A stretch of 64,000 nt of DNA from Emydura subglobosa. Taxonomy: Eukaryota > Chordata > Testudines > Chelidae. The DNA is taken from the NCBI GenBank assembly GCA_007922225.1, contig ML680053.1:16623877-16687876 (forward strand), given 5' to 3'. Of the stretch, positions 44,565 to 54,879 are shown piece after piece. The notes under the pieces are model-generated. The model saw only the letters and a program-made list of their open reading frames with translations. It was not told the DNA's origin and made no database searches. The position numbers and the translations under genes were made by a program. The stretch's first letter is position 1, and each line of letters begins with the position of its first letter.

Positions 44565-45691
44565 TATGACTTGACTTTAGCAAAGCTTTTGATATGGTCT
44601 CCCACAGTATTCTTGCCAGCAAGTTACAGAAGTATGGGTTGGATGAATGGACTATAAGGTGGATAGAAAGCTGCCTGGATTCTTGGGTTCAATGGGTAGT
44701 GATCCATGGCTCGATGACTAGTTGGTAGCCAGTAACAAGCGGAGTGCCCCAGGGTCAGTGCTGGGACCAGTTTTGTTTAACATCTTCATTAATGATGTGG
44801 AGGATGGGATGGATTGCACCCTCAGAAAGTTTGTGGATGACATTAAGCTGGAGAGAGTGGTAGATAAGCTGGAAGTTAGGGATAGGATACAGAGTGACCT
44901 AGACAAATTGGAGGATTGGGCCAAAAGAAAGCTGAGATTCAACAAGAACAAGTGCAGAGTCCTGCACTTAGGATGGAAGAATCCCATGCATTGTTACAGA
45001 TTGGGGACCGACTGGCTAGGCTGCAGTTCTGCGGAAAAGGACCTGGGGGGCTATAGTGGACAAGAAGCTGGATATGAGTCAGCAATGTGCCCTTATTGTC
45101 AAGAAGGCTAACAGCATATTGGGCTGCATTAGTAGGAACATTGCCAGCAAATCGAGGGAAGTGATTATTCCCCTCTATTTGGCATTGGTGAGGCCACATT
45201 TGGAGTATTGTGTCCAATTTTGGGCCCCCTCTAAAGGAAGGATGTGGACAGATTGGAGAGAGTCCAGCGGAGGCCAACGAAAATGATCATGAGAGGTTAC
45301 AGAAACTAGGCTTGTTTAGTCTGCAGAAGAGAAGTGTGAGGGGGGATTTGATAGCAGCCTTCAACTACCAGAAGGGGGGTTCCAGAGAGGATGGAGCTAG
45401 GCTGTTCTCAGTGGTGGCAGATGACAGAACTAGGAGCGATGGTCTCAAGTTGCAGCGGGGGAGGTCTAGGTTGGAAATTAGGAAAAACGTTTTCACCAGG
45501 AGGGTGGTGAAGCACTGGAATGGGTTACCTAGGGAGGTGGTGGAATCTCCATCCTTAGAGGTTTTTAAGGTGCGGCTTGACAAAGTCCTGGCTGGGACGA
45601 TTTAGTTGGGGTTGGTCCTGCTTTGATCAGGGGGTTAGACTATATGACCTCCTGAGGGCTCTTCCAACCCTAACATTCTATGATTCTATGA
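44565..45691 (+). mobile_element. CR1-type LINE, same subfamily as the copy at 1-1060
   Basis: It starts inside the reverse transcriptase with LDFSKAFDMVSHS (motif A, about 44569-44606) and ends with CTAACATTCTATGATTCTATGA, a complete CR1 3' tail. It aligns word for word with 1-1060. It is less decayed than the other copies: the open frame 45210-45605 reaches the natural end of the reverse transcriptase. Confidence 0.94.
44569..45605 (+). pseudogene. CR1 reverse transcriptase remnant
   Basis: Motif A FDMVSH is near 44590. The frame 44722-45111 has GPVLFNIFINDVEDG and the motif C box as FVDD at about 44830-44841, so the usual Ala is Val while both Asp residues stay. A frameshift after KDLGG moves the reading to 45056-45286 ([20 protein letters not shown]), and another to 45210-45605, which has [20 protein letters not shown] and [20 protein letters not shown], the normal CR1 C-terminus. 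At least two frameshifts, so non-functional. Confidence 0.92.
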
Positions 45692-47190
45692 ATGAATCTA
45701 AACTATGCTTGGAATACAGGCAATTACCGATTCAAAGGGAAGAGTTCCACCTACTGAATCCACCAACACTGTTCCAAGCACTGCACCATTCTACCATAAC
45801 TCCAGGTATTTTCGACACGCCTACCATCAAGCAGTCACATGCCATGCTGATGAGTGGGGAGAGGTGTCTGAGAGCCCTAACCTGCCTGATGCCGCTATCT
45901 TGGTGAGAAGTGAGGGGAGTCCAGCATTATGTGTGCTGTCCCCTCATTTTTCCCCTTAGCGTAATTAATCTTTAATAATTCAAGCAAGTTCCCACAGATG
46001 CTTTTCAATTTCACTTTCTAACTGTAAACTTAATAAAATCTTGACTTGGTTCAGGGCATGTCAGAATTTGTTCATAGTGTGTTTTTTCCCCAGTAAACAA
46101 AGTTTCCTTTTATTATCATCCAGGATTGTCATGCATGGTATTCAGACATCTGCACTTCACAGTAAATCCTAACCTTGGATTTGCTGCTAGCTCCCATTAA
46201 AGTCAATAGCTAAATTTCCACATACTTCAGTGGTGCAGGATCTGGATCTTCAAAAGCAATCAATCTCCAAGTTATATTATCCATATGTTCTTCTTCTAGT
46301 GAAAGTAAATTGAGATTCTAATCCCTTTGACCCTTTTATTTAAATCAGGGTCTTTCAAAACTGCTCTGCCCTGCCAACTGTTAGCAACTAATTTCTTTGG
46401 TCTACCTATTTTCTAATGCCAGCTGCCAGGCAATGGTCTTGCACAGGTATTACTGAAGACAGGTTGGTACCATGTCCTCCATCTTTGCCTTGTCCTGTTT
46501 CAATCCCACAACCCTCAGGTTTATCTATCTGCCGCAATTCCACACTATCTGCAGGAACCCATGCAAGATATTCTGCTAGTCATTATGTTCAAGCACTGAA
46601 CCCTGTGTTTATTTCCAGCCAGAATAGTGAAGTGAAACATTATAAAAGCTACTCCCAGTTCTTCTTTCAAAAAAGGAAATACATCAAAAGTACCGAAGGC
46701 AGAGACAGGATCTTGTGGCTTATGCTTTCTCGCACACAACAGCAAAATATTTAATTAGCATTCAGGCAAATTTAATTTTATTTTAATGCAAAGCTACAAC
46801 ACAACATCCTGGCTCAGAATTTTGTTGGAGTTACAGCCTTGTTTTCATTTGAATGTAGAAAAAACTTAAACCCACATATTTCCCAGCCGTGATCATGTTT
46901 CATGGCTGTGTATCATGCCTGTGAAATATTAACTTACCCCTTCCTCCCTACAGTGCTTGTTTCATACCCGCTGCTGCTGTTGACTCTGACTTTTTATTTG
47001 AAAAGTTCAGTGGTGAACTAAAAATTCCTGAATAAGCTTTTTAAATGCAGGGAAAGCTATGAAGCTGAGGGGGTTGGTAATGGGCTCTGGAACCTACATC
47101 TATGCAATTAACGTTTGTCCAAGGTTGATACTAAGTGCCCTGTGTTTGATGGATGTTCACTAGCATCTGTGAAATGAGCTAATAATTATG
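45692..47190. other. no recognised gene
   Basis: AT-rich. A TCAATGG-family piece is at 46150-46260 (CTCCCATTAAAGTCAATAGC, then GGATCTGGATC). Short open frames without domains. Confidence 0.4.
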
Positions 47191-47191
47191 A

Positions 47192-47298
47192 TAATGGTGA
47201 TATTAGGTGCTTTTCAGCTGCAGATTGCAAAGTGTTTTACAAAGGTGGGTAAAGTGTAGTTATCGCCAACTTACAGATAAGGAAAAATAAGGCATAGG
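47192..47298 (+). repeat. ancient L2/MIR-like fragment
   Basis: GCAAAGTGTTTTACAAAGG, TTATCGCCAACTTACAGATA and AGGCATAGGGAGGCTAAG follow the order of L2/MIR ends (..CAAAGCGCTTTAC..CCATTTTACAGATG..GGCACAGAGAGG..). Confidence 0.6.
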
Positions 47299-47760
47299 GA
47301 GGCTAAGGGTATCATTTGCAAAAGCATCTAAGTGCACGAGGAGCCTAAATCCATTTTCAAAAATGACTTAGGCATTTCGGTCTGGAGGTTGTCGGTGAGA
47401 CGAAGGACTTGTCTACACAACCATTTAGTTTGTGGCAAGCTGGGACATGAATCTGCCCCACACTAGGCTGCTGTGCTTGAACTGTCCATGTGGACCCTGC
47501 TGCTGCACATTAACAGTTCAGTCATGTGCTTGGATCTAGTCCTCTTTGAAACGGGAGGAGATCACAGTGCATAGCTGAACTGTGAAGGCATGTCAGCAGG
47601 CTCCACATGGGCAGGTCACGCACAGCAGACCAGTGCGGGGTAGATTTTGCCATGAGCTAAATGTTCATGACGACAAGCCCTTAGTCTCACCGCAAACCTC
47701 CAAAGTGTCTAAGTCATTTTTTAAAATGGGACCTAGGCACTTTTGCAAATGTTACCCTGG
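47299..47760. repeat. long imperfect palindrome with MITE centre
   Basis: The left arm (47299-47403) reads GGGTATCATTTGCAAAAGCA, TCTAAG, GACTTAGGC, GGAGGTTGTCGGTGAGAC. The right arm (47685-47760) has GTCTCACCGCAAACCTCC, GTCTAAGTCA, TAGGCACTTTTGCAAATGTT and ACCC: the complement in the same order. The arms continue inward through the GACTTGTC/GACAAGCC boundary to ATTTAG..TGGCAA words. Confidence 0.75.
47404..47684. mobile_element. Harbinger-type MITE inside the palindrome
   Basis: Left end GGACTTGTCTACACAACC and right end GGTTCATGACGACAAGCCC-like wording (..TTCATGACGACAAGCCC) form the family terminal repeat. The right flank is TTA; the left flank is GAA, which may be a changed TAA. The stretch CCATGTGGACCCTGCTGCTG inside recurs as ATGTGGACCCTGCTGCCAC at 56350, so a relative lies there. 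Confidence 0.6.
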
Positions 47761-47764
47761 GCCA

Positions 47765-48160
47765 TTTGTCCTAGCTTACATACACACCCTGCATCTGGAA
47801 CCTCGTGGAACTCAGAAGGGTTCTGCCTGGATGCACATGTCTGCCAATGAGAATCCAACAGCAGAATCAGGGCTCAAGTCAATGGCAAAGCCAGGAATAA
47901 AAAGCCACACCCCCTGACTCCCACTCTCGTGTACTATTGTCTGGACCATCCAGGCCCCAAGCTGGTGGGCTAACTTCTTTTCCTAGTACACAGGCCATCA
48001 CCACACCTGACCACCTTTGTTGGGAATTTTAACTGGATGTGCAATGGAAACTGAGCAATCTCCTTTTCCACAAGTGGTGACTCCTCCAAAGGAGGTGTGT
48101 TAGCAGAGCAGTGTGGGGGCAAGTGGCATTGCTGCGTGCAGAAAGAGAAGACCTAGGTTT
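47765..48160. other. no recognised feature
   Basis: No gene or named repeat; one weak TCAATGG word at 47876-47890. Confidence 0.4.
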
Positions 48161-48166
48161 CTACTA

Positions 48167-48253
48167 GAGCTGGCCAGAAACATGGGAGCTGGGGTACAAC
48201 AATCACTAAAAACTGCATTTCCATGTTCATGGACCATTTCTGACAAGCCCTAG
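48167..48253. mobile_element. small foldback MITE (CTAGAGCTGG ends)
   Basis: CTAGAGCTGGCCAGAAACAT on the left is answered by ATTTCTGACAAGCCCTAG on the right. Termini resemble those of the foldback at 30258-30790. Confidence 0.55.
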
Positions 48254-49325
48254 TTCCTGTGCTGTCAATACAGCACCCAGCACCGGTCTCGGGCACATAA
48301 CGTATTCAAAGAGAGTGAAGCACCCGCGTGAACAACCAGCGAGTGCTCGGCATTGTCACCCCAAAGCTGATCAGCGTTGAGCAGGGTAGCCTGTCTCAGA
48401 CCGTGCCTAGTAGCAAATGTTCCAGAGGCAGATGCAAGAAACCCCATAATGAACAATTTTGCCTGTCTATGGGGGAGGCGATTACTAGTCGGCTTATGGT
48501 GGGAAGCATGGGGGTTTATATCTCCTATAAATGTTTATGCTGTGTAATGCGACTCTGGAGGCCCATATAAATATAAGCAATACCAAAGAGCTGACTGCTT
48601 TTCAAATATTGCTCTCTTTTTTCTTTATCTCTCCTCATCTCTCCACTGATTTGCCTCAGACCCAGTCCCCTTTCTCTCATTCACACTTTCCCCCCATTAT
48701 CCTTCTCTCCTCCCACTTCGGATGATCAGTTTGAACCCAGGCTGCCTTAATCAAAGCATAACACACTGGACATCCTAGAAGTAGATGGCATTTCTGCATC
48801 TGGTTATGTCTGTAGCAACCACTGACTTGGGCTCCTTCAGAAGAGGAACAAGAGGAACGCACAAATGGAAAAAAAGCAGGGAACATTTCTCCTGACAACG
48901 GGGAGGGCTGCTTGAATTTTCTGTATCTTGGCCCATATTAAAATCTTTACCAGTGGTTTTTAATATAGTTTTTCTCCTGTGATTCCCCCTGTTTTCCCTT
49001 CAGTATCAGAGTTCTGTCTCCTCCCCCTTTTTTCTCCTCTCTTTTTTTTCTTTTAGCTTCCCTTCCCCTGTATCTTGTTATTTATCTTGTTATTCTCTTC
49101 TCAGCTCGGGTAAACCACTTCCAACCAGCTCTCTCCCTACTAACAGGAAATCATGCTAAGGAGTGATTTCTCTCTCCCATTTTCCTTCTCTCCTTTCAAC
49201 ACACCCCCAATATTCTCACCTCCCACCCAGCCCAGATCTTTACCTTCCCATTCTCTCTCTCCTCATTTACAACTCCTGCCCTACATATCAACCTCTGGAT
49301 CCCCTTTCTCTGTACTTTGCTGGCC
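48254..49325. other. no gene; pyrimidine-rich tracts
   Basis: From 48600 to 48720 and again from 48960 to 49310 the plus strand is strongly C/T-rich (runs such as TCTCTTTTTTCTTTATCTC). The open frames in it are Ser/Phe/Leu/Pro-rich for that reason. No gene recognised. Confidence 0.5.
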
Positions 49326-49795
49326 CTTTGGCCTAGAGTCTAGTGTACTAGACTGGGGCTATGTCTTCACTGACGGTGGCAAATTCGCTGCCATCAGATC
49401 GACTTCTCTGGATCGACTGAGCGGTCAGTGGTGACCCGCTCAGTTGATCCAGAAATCGACGTATTAAGACCACCTTCTCAAGTGGCATAGCGCTGTGTTG
49501 ACGGGAACACAGTTCCCGTCAGCGCAGTGCAGTGAAGATGGTGCGCAGAAGAGAAGCACAGAAGTTGATGGGAGTTACGCAAGTTTTTTGCGTAGTTTGC
49601 ATAACTCCGGTCGACTGCTGCCGAATCTCCGAGGTAAGTGAAGACAAGCCCTGGGCCTTGGGAAACCAGAATTCTATTCCTGGCTCTGCCATTAGCCTGC
49701 TGTATGACCTTGGATGAGGCACTTGCCTGCTCTGTGCCTCAGTTTCCCCATCTGTAGAATGGGGATAACAACACTCACCTTCTTTGAGATCTACT
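49326..49795 (+). repeat. MIR-like SINE, split by a MITE
   Basis: Left of the MITE: TTTGGCCTAGAGTCTAGTG and ACTAGACTGG, the head of the SINE. Right of it: TTGGGAAACCAGAATTCTAT, TCCTGGCTCTGCC, GCTGTATGACCTTGGATGAG, CTCTGTGCCTCAGTTTCCCC and ATCTGTAGAATGGGGATAA, its core and tail. Joined they form one MIR-like copy. Confidence 0.8.
49357..49650. mobile_element. 294-bp Harbinger-type MITE
   Basis: Left end GGCTATGTCTTCACTGAC and right end AAGTGAAGACAAGCC are inverted repeats of the family. CTGG stands on both sides (49353-49356 and 49651-49654). The interior has inverted GATCGACTGAGCGGTCAGTG / CGCTCAGTTGATCC words, inverted ACGGGAACACAGTTCCCGT, and the TTACGCAAG palindrome shared with 35547-35588. 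Confidence 0.8.
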
Positions 49796-49894
49796 GATGA
49801 AAAGCATGACATAAGAAAAAAGCAATGCATCTCTCCCCCTTCTCCTCCACAGTCTGCTAGCAGGTACTGTAGCTGGCAGTCAGGCCCATCACTA

Positions 49895-50140
49895 ACTACA
49901 AGAGCTGGTTGAAAAATTCTCATTGTTTTCATGAGACATTTCAACTGTTTTTGATTTTTTTCAAAATTTCCTGCAAACGTTCTTTTTTTATGAAAAACTG
50001 AAATCCCCAAATTTTGCAGTTTTCAGTGAAACTTTTTTTACCAAAAAAAAAAAAGAGAAAAGCCCCAATTTTTTTCAACCGAAGCCAACAAATTTTCCAT
50101 TTGTTCTTTAAAAATTCCATAAAAAAGGTTTTGAAGAAAG
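49895..50140. mobile_element. foldback-like A/T-rich repeat
   Basis: AGAGCTGGTTGAAAAATTC at the left, and a series of inverted AAATTTT/GAAAAACTGAAA words in the middle, resemble one arm of the foldback at 30258-30790. An A12 run lies at about 50043-50054. Right boundary unclear. Confidence 0.45.
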
Positions 50141-50937
50141 AAGGTCGCCCAGATCCAGTAGCCTCATGTTTATGCTCCTGTAATTTGCACTGCAGCACTG
50201 GCTGTAAATCCTGCAGCCAGCTGCCAGTGCTGCAGAGAGAAGTGTTCTGTAGTGTCAGCCGGTGGGGTGAAGACGCGCTCCCTGATCATTGCACTGGTGC
50301 TCGGCGTGGCTTTGTCTGGCTTGAGTCAGCTCAGCACCGTAAGTGTGATCCCCTGCTGTGTCACGAAGGGGAATCTCTAAGAGGGTGGATCTCATGGGAG
50401 AAACTGAGCGCCATCCAAATATTAGGGAAACAGCTGTGAATTCCCAGATTTTTCATGCAGGTTTGCAGGTTGAGGGGCCGCCCTCCATGAAAAACATCCA
50501 CACAGAGTAGATCTGGGCTGGAAAGGGGAGCCCCAGATGCAACCTCCCAAACATTACAGAGGTTAGGCTCAGGCTCTGCAGCTAGACTTTTCTCTAATGG
50601 GCTGAACTGGAATCCTGAGTCTGAGGATCACCAAACATAGGGAGATGCTCCTGTTTCGAACCAGATTTGAATCCAAACTGCCTGCTTCAGGCAACCTCTT
50701 ATCTGAGACAATTCTGCTCCTATGTCAGCTGCTTGCTTTATTTTTCTCTCATCCGGTTTCTTTTTTCTTTGTTTTAATTTCTTACGGCTCCGGAAATGGC
50801 ATCTGAAGATGTGATCCACAACTTGTGATAGCACTGCCGGCTGCTAGGAAATATCACAGTGGACAATGTTATGGAAGAGACTGTTGCTTTCCTCTGAGCC
50901 AGTCAGTTACAGTCCATTGATACATGTGGGATCTCTG
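50141..50937. other. no recognised feature
   Basis: Nothing recognised; a frame at 50014-50439 (141 codons) begins in the A/T-rich repeat and has no domain. Confidence 0.4.
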
Positions 50938-51213
50938 GTGAGATGACAGAACAAGGAGCAACGATTTCATGTTGCAGTGGGGGAAGTCTAGGTTGGATAT
51001 GAGGAAAACGTTTTTCAGTAGGAGGGTGGTGAAGCACTGGAATGGGTTACCTAGTGAGGTGGCGGAATCTCCATCTTTAGAGATTTTTAAGTTGCAGCTT
51101 GACAAAGCCCTGGCTGGGATGATTTTACTGAGGTTGGTCCTGCTTTGAGCTGGGGGTTGGAGTAGATGACCTCCTGAGGTCCCTTCCAACTCTAATCTTC
51201 TATAGTTCTATGA
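50938..51213 (+). mobile_element. CR1 3' end, 276 bp
   Basis: GATGACAGAACAAGGAGCAA, AGGAGGGTGGTGAAGCACTG, GAATGGGTTACCTAGTGAGG and the tail CTTCTATAGTTCTATGA match the last part of the copies at 1-1060 and 44565-45691. It keeps only the C-terminal coding end and the 3' UTR. Confidence 0.92.
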
Positions 51214-51274
51214 GATGGAGGCAATGATCTAATGTGGGATGCCAACTCCCACAGTATTTTACTGGTTTTTATTA

Positions 51275-51530
51275 TTCATATTATGAGCGCCGACTGAGAT
51301 TGGACCCTCATTGTGCTAAGTGCTATACAAAAGACATAGTAAGAGACAGTCCTTGCCTTAACAAACTTATAGGCAGACAAAGGTTGGGAGGAGAAAAAGA
51401 GGCACAGAACAGTGAAGTGGTTTGCTCAGGGTCACACAGTAATTCAGTGGTAGAGCTGGTAATAGAGCCCAGGTCCCACACCCCAATCCAATGCCCTAAC
51501 TAACGGACCATGCTGCCTTTCAGTGTCCTA
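51275..51530 (+). repeat. ancient L2/L3-MIR-like repeat
   Basis: TTATTATTCATATTATGAGC, GACCCTCATTGTGCTAAGTG, GAGACAGTCCTTGCCTTAAC, GCTCAGGGTCACACAGTAAT and GGTAGAGCTGGTAATAGAGC follow in the order of a common ancient amniote repeat. The copy at 58575-58810 shares each part. Confidence 0.7.
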
Positions 51531-51534
51531 CATA

Positions 51535-52839
51535 TATGGGGCCTACGAAATGCAACAGATGGGATCTCTCAACAATATCTCAGTGTTTCGCCGGAGACAT
51601 CCAGCAGGGTTTCTAAGCTATGTGGGATGGGTAAATCAAAGGCTTTCATTTTGTTTTAAAATGAGTTTATCTGCTTTTTAAACATTGAATCTCATGCAGA
51701 CAAACGACGCTGGACTGACAGCACCAGCAAGAGAGGACGTTGTCTTGATCCATAGAGACACACAGCAGCAGCTAAAAGCCACTGCTAACTTGCTAAGCCA
51801 CAGGGGGCTTCTGACCAGGGAAGGGGGGCGTTCCATGCTCACTCAGACTTTGGCCATCCTCTGCTGAGCTTTGCCCATGAGTGGGCCAATAGGAAGGGTG
51901 ATTTTTAGTGCACAGACAATCTTGTAAATAGGCGCTCCTGGCCTTTTTTTAAGATCCTGGTTTGCCCAGGGTAGTTAAAAATTCCCAGGCATTGTAAACA
52001 CATCACCAACAAGAGTTCTCTGGCATAAGCATATTGCAGTGCCTTGACATTTTCATTAGTTTCTTGACATTTTCAGAAGGGCACAAAGGGCCTAAAAAAA
52101 GAAACAGCCTGCTCTCAAGGCACCATATGTTTTCAATTCAAGCCTGCAATGGTGTAATGGATGGTCTTCTTATAAATACGCAGCTGCTTTTCCTGTCTTT
52201 CTCTCCCTTTAAAATAACTGGATACAACAGCACAAAGCTTCAATGGTCAAAAAAAGGGAGAAAGAAAATGGGCAGGCGGTGCTCCAAACTCCACGCGTGC
52301 TGAGGTATCCCATTAAAGTTCAAGTGATCACCTAAGACAAATGCTGCAAACATTTACAGAGGTGAATCCCTTTACTCCTGTGAATATTCCCGTTGCTACA
52401 GCTTGACAGAGGTTGCCAGTCTTGAATAAAAGAAATTTTGTACAATTTTTTTTTCCCCTCTGCTGTTACTTTTTCTTAGGCATTAAGCTGATTTTATACC
52501 TCGCTCTGTAAATGATCGTTTCTGTACAGGCATCTAGTGTGTCATGAAATTGGTCTCAGCAACTGTTGTTTATCACTGATGTTTTACACAGGATCTCTTC
52601 GCAAATGGCCACGCCTCTTGCAACTGTTTATTCTGTTCTTAAATCAGCCAGGCAAATGTGGTAGGGTAGGGTTAATATAATCTGACTTGATCGGCTCGAT
52701 CAGGTGTGGTCAAAATATGGTCCACAAGCCAATGCAGCTGTGACAAGATGTAACAGTGCTCTGACTGGGTTCTTGTCTCTCACATAGCTGCTCTGGTTAA
52801 TACAGGCAAGGTTGGTAACACCACCTATTACTAAGGTTG
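51535..52839. other. no recognised gene
   Basis: About 1.3 kb without a named repeat or domain; a T-rich run at 52446-52456. Confidence 0.4.
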
Positions 52840-54060
52840 CTCAACATTCAGTTATAGGACCCTGGTTTTGGTTGCTTATCTTTTCACCAAGCTTTAACTG
52901 CTTAGGCAGATGTTTTCTATGCTGGCTGTCTGCCTGAAGGAATGTTTTTTCAGAAAATTTCACATAAAAACAGTTCAGCAGGTTCTGAAAACGAGACTGC
53001 AGAAAATTATGTTGTTTCGACCAAATTTGGCAACCCTTTCTTTGAGAAGCTCCAGCACCTCCACAAGTTGTGGAGCAGGGATTTGACACGTGACGGAGGG
53101 GTGACTTTGTGTCAGGGATGTGCCTTTTGCCATCTTTGTGAACATCCACCCAAATTAGAAGACTTTGGGGGGGGGGGGAATAAATCACAGTTTGCACATG
53201 CTCAGTAGAGACTTGCTAGCGCTTCACAGCTAAAATCCTTGAAAATTCTGTCTGCACTGGGTATGCTTGAGACCGAGGCTGAGGAGGACTTTTCCTGCCA
53301 TTTCAGCTCTTGGCTGCTGTAGGCTGGGCCGGGGCTGAGCCCTAGAATGGAGAGCAGGTACTCCGTCTCTCCTGTGCTCTCAGTGAGTCTCCTGTTGATG
53401 CCCAGGCATCCTGATTCAAATGCAGAGGGGACAAAGATTGGGCCAGTGCAGCGTGGCAGATGGAACAGAGTGGGACAAGGATCTTGTGGAGGAGAAGACA
53501 GGGGACTGCAGGCTGTTGGGTGTGAGGAAAATTGGAAGGATAATGAGACTAGCTGGTCAAAGAGACTGGGATTGAGAACCAGGGAAGGTAATGGGGGGAG
53601 GGGTACTGGGAGCAAGTGGGTAGGGAGGAGACTAAGATCTGACAAGAAGCTGGGAGCAATTGGGACTGTTTGGGCAAGGAAACTGGAGACAAGGAGATGT
53701 GGGGAATGGGACAGAGAGTAGTTCTTGCAGGGCAAGAAGACTGGGATGAGAAACCTGAGAAGCAGACACTGGAACTGGCTTGATGAGGAGAATGGGACTG
53801 GGAAGTGGAGCCTGGGGTGGGGAAGAGACAGCACTGGGACAAGGACAGGTTGAAGGGAATGGAACAGAAGGGATAAAACTTGCGGGGAACATGGCAGGAA
53901 AAGTCTGTGACCACTAAAGCACACTTCTCTCCAGAGCCTGGAATGAACCCCAGGGTTCCTGAGTTTCACCATTCTGCTGCTGTCAGCAAAGAGCTGTGAA
54001 ACCTGCTGGCAAAGTGATCCAGCTTCATCCACTGCTGGTCCACATAGAAGATGACAGCCT
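52840..54060. repeat. unclassified repeat with a purine-rich core
   Basis: The block includes a G12 run at 53167-53178, GCACATGCTCAGTAGAGACT, a core from about 53410 to 53900 that is almost all purine on the plus strand with recurring GGGACTGGGA-like units, and AGAGCTGTGAAACCTGCTGG. I believe it is interspersed but cannot name it. The 296-codon minus-strand frame at 53202-54092, the longest in the window, lies wholly inside and is Ser/Leu/Pro-rich from the base skew; no domain is visible. Confidence 0.4.
53167..53178 (+). repeat. G12 homopolymer
   Basis: Twelve uninterrupted G. Such runs are prone to length error in reads as well as in vivo. Confidence 0.9.
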
Positions 54061-54064
54061 ACTA

Positions 54065-54150
54065 CTGCTATCAAGTTACTCCATGAGCTCAAGTGGCAGA
54101 GGTTTGTGTGGTGGAGCTAAAGGTTCCAGCCTTCCCGATGACCCATGTGC
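54065..54150 (+). repeat. possible tRNA-derived SINE head
   Basis: TGAGCTCAAGTGGCAGAGG resembles a pol III A box (TRGCNNAGYNGG region of a tRNA) and AGGTTCCAGCC a B box (GGTTCGANTCC), about 30 bases apart, as in a tRNA-derived SINE. No full cloverleaf can be drawn, so it is not a tRNA gene. Confidence 0.35.
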
Positions 54151-54195
54151 ATGTAACATAAGATGACATTTGTTTTTTCAGTTTGCTTTTTTTCT

Positions 54196-54365
54196 GAGAC
54201 ACAAGGTGGAAGAGCTAATATCTTTTACTGGACCAACTTCTGCTGGTGAAAGAGACAAGCTTCTTCAGGACCTGAAGAAGATCTTTGTATCGCTTGAAAG
54301 CTTGTCTCTCTCACCAACAGAACTTGATCCAATAAAAGATATTACTTCCCCCAATCTTGTCTCTC
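54196..54365. mobile_element. 170-bp hairpin MITE
   Basis: The left arm (54196-54263) has AATATCTTTTACTGGACCAA, CTTCTGCTGGTGAAAGAGAC and AAGCTTC; the right arm (54295-54365) has GAAAGCTTGTCTCTCTCACC, AACAGAACTTGATCCAATAA and AAGATATT. They are complementary over about 65 bases with scattered mismatches, with a 30-base loop. I recognise it as an old amniote hairpin repeat; the following words TCCTGGGACAAACATGGCTA also belong to it. Confidence 0.85.
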
Positions 54366-54767
54366 TTGTATCCTGGGACAAACATGGCTACAACACTTCA
54401 AACAATGTGGACTGGGAGGGTCGCTCCCAGCTGCAGTATAGACAGACCCAGAATGGGACAGGCATGTATAGTAGATGACTGCAGATGGGGAAGGGAGTTG
54501 CCGTCTGTGACAGGCCAGACAAAAAGGAAGGGCAGCCATGGAATTTATAAACAGAAGGCTTCTCCAGCCTAGAGCTTTATCATAATTCCCTCAAAATATG
54601 AAGAAAATATATCCCAAAGTCTCTCAGAAAATTGGTTCCGACATTTGTTAGAGGAATCTGCTTTAAAAAAACCCCCACAAATAAGCAAAATCCCAATTTG
54701 AAGCAAAGTACTGTAGAAACAAACAAGAATAACAGGGGCCCCAGAAACTTGCCTCATAACCTTTTTT

Positions 54768-54778
54768 TTTTTTTTATA
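54768..54778 (+). repeat. poly(T) run
   Basis: A run of T at about 54762-54775, length approximate. Confidence 0.6.
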
Positions 54779-54879
54779 TCTTCTTGCAATTCTTCTACTA
54801 GCTATCTGTTCAGGCAGCAAAAGGTGCCAAGGCCAACAAACCAAAGCAAATTTGGAGTTTGAATGACCTACAAGGGTTT

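Noticed and set aside
53202..54092. 296-codon minus-strand open frame as a protein gene
   Set aside because: Ser/Leu/Pro-rich without domain; explained by purine skew of the other strand, and inside a probable repeat.
54065..54150. tRNA gene
   Set aside because: A- and B-box-like words are present, but no acceptor stem or anticodon arm can be drawn; at best a SINE head.
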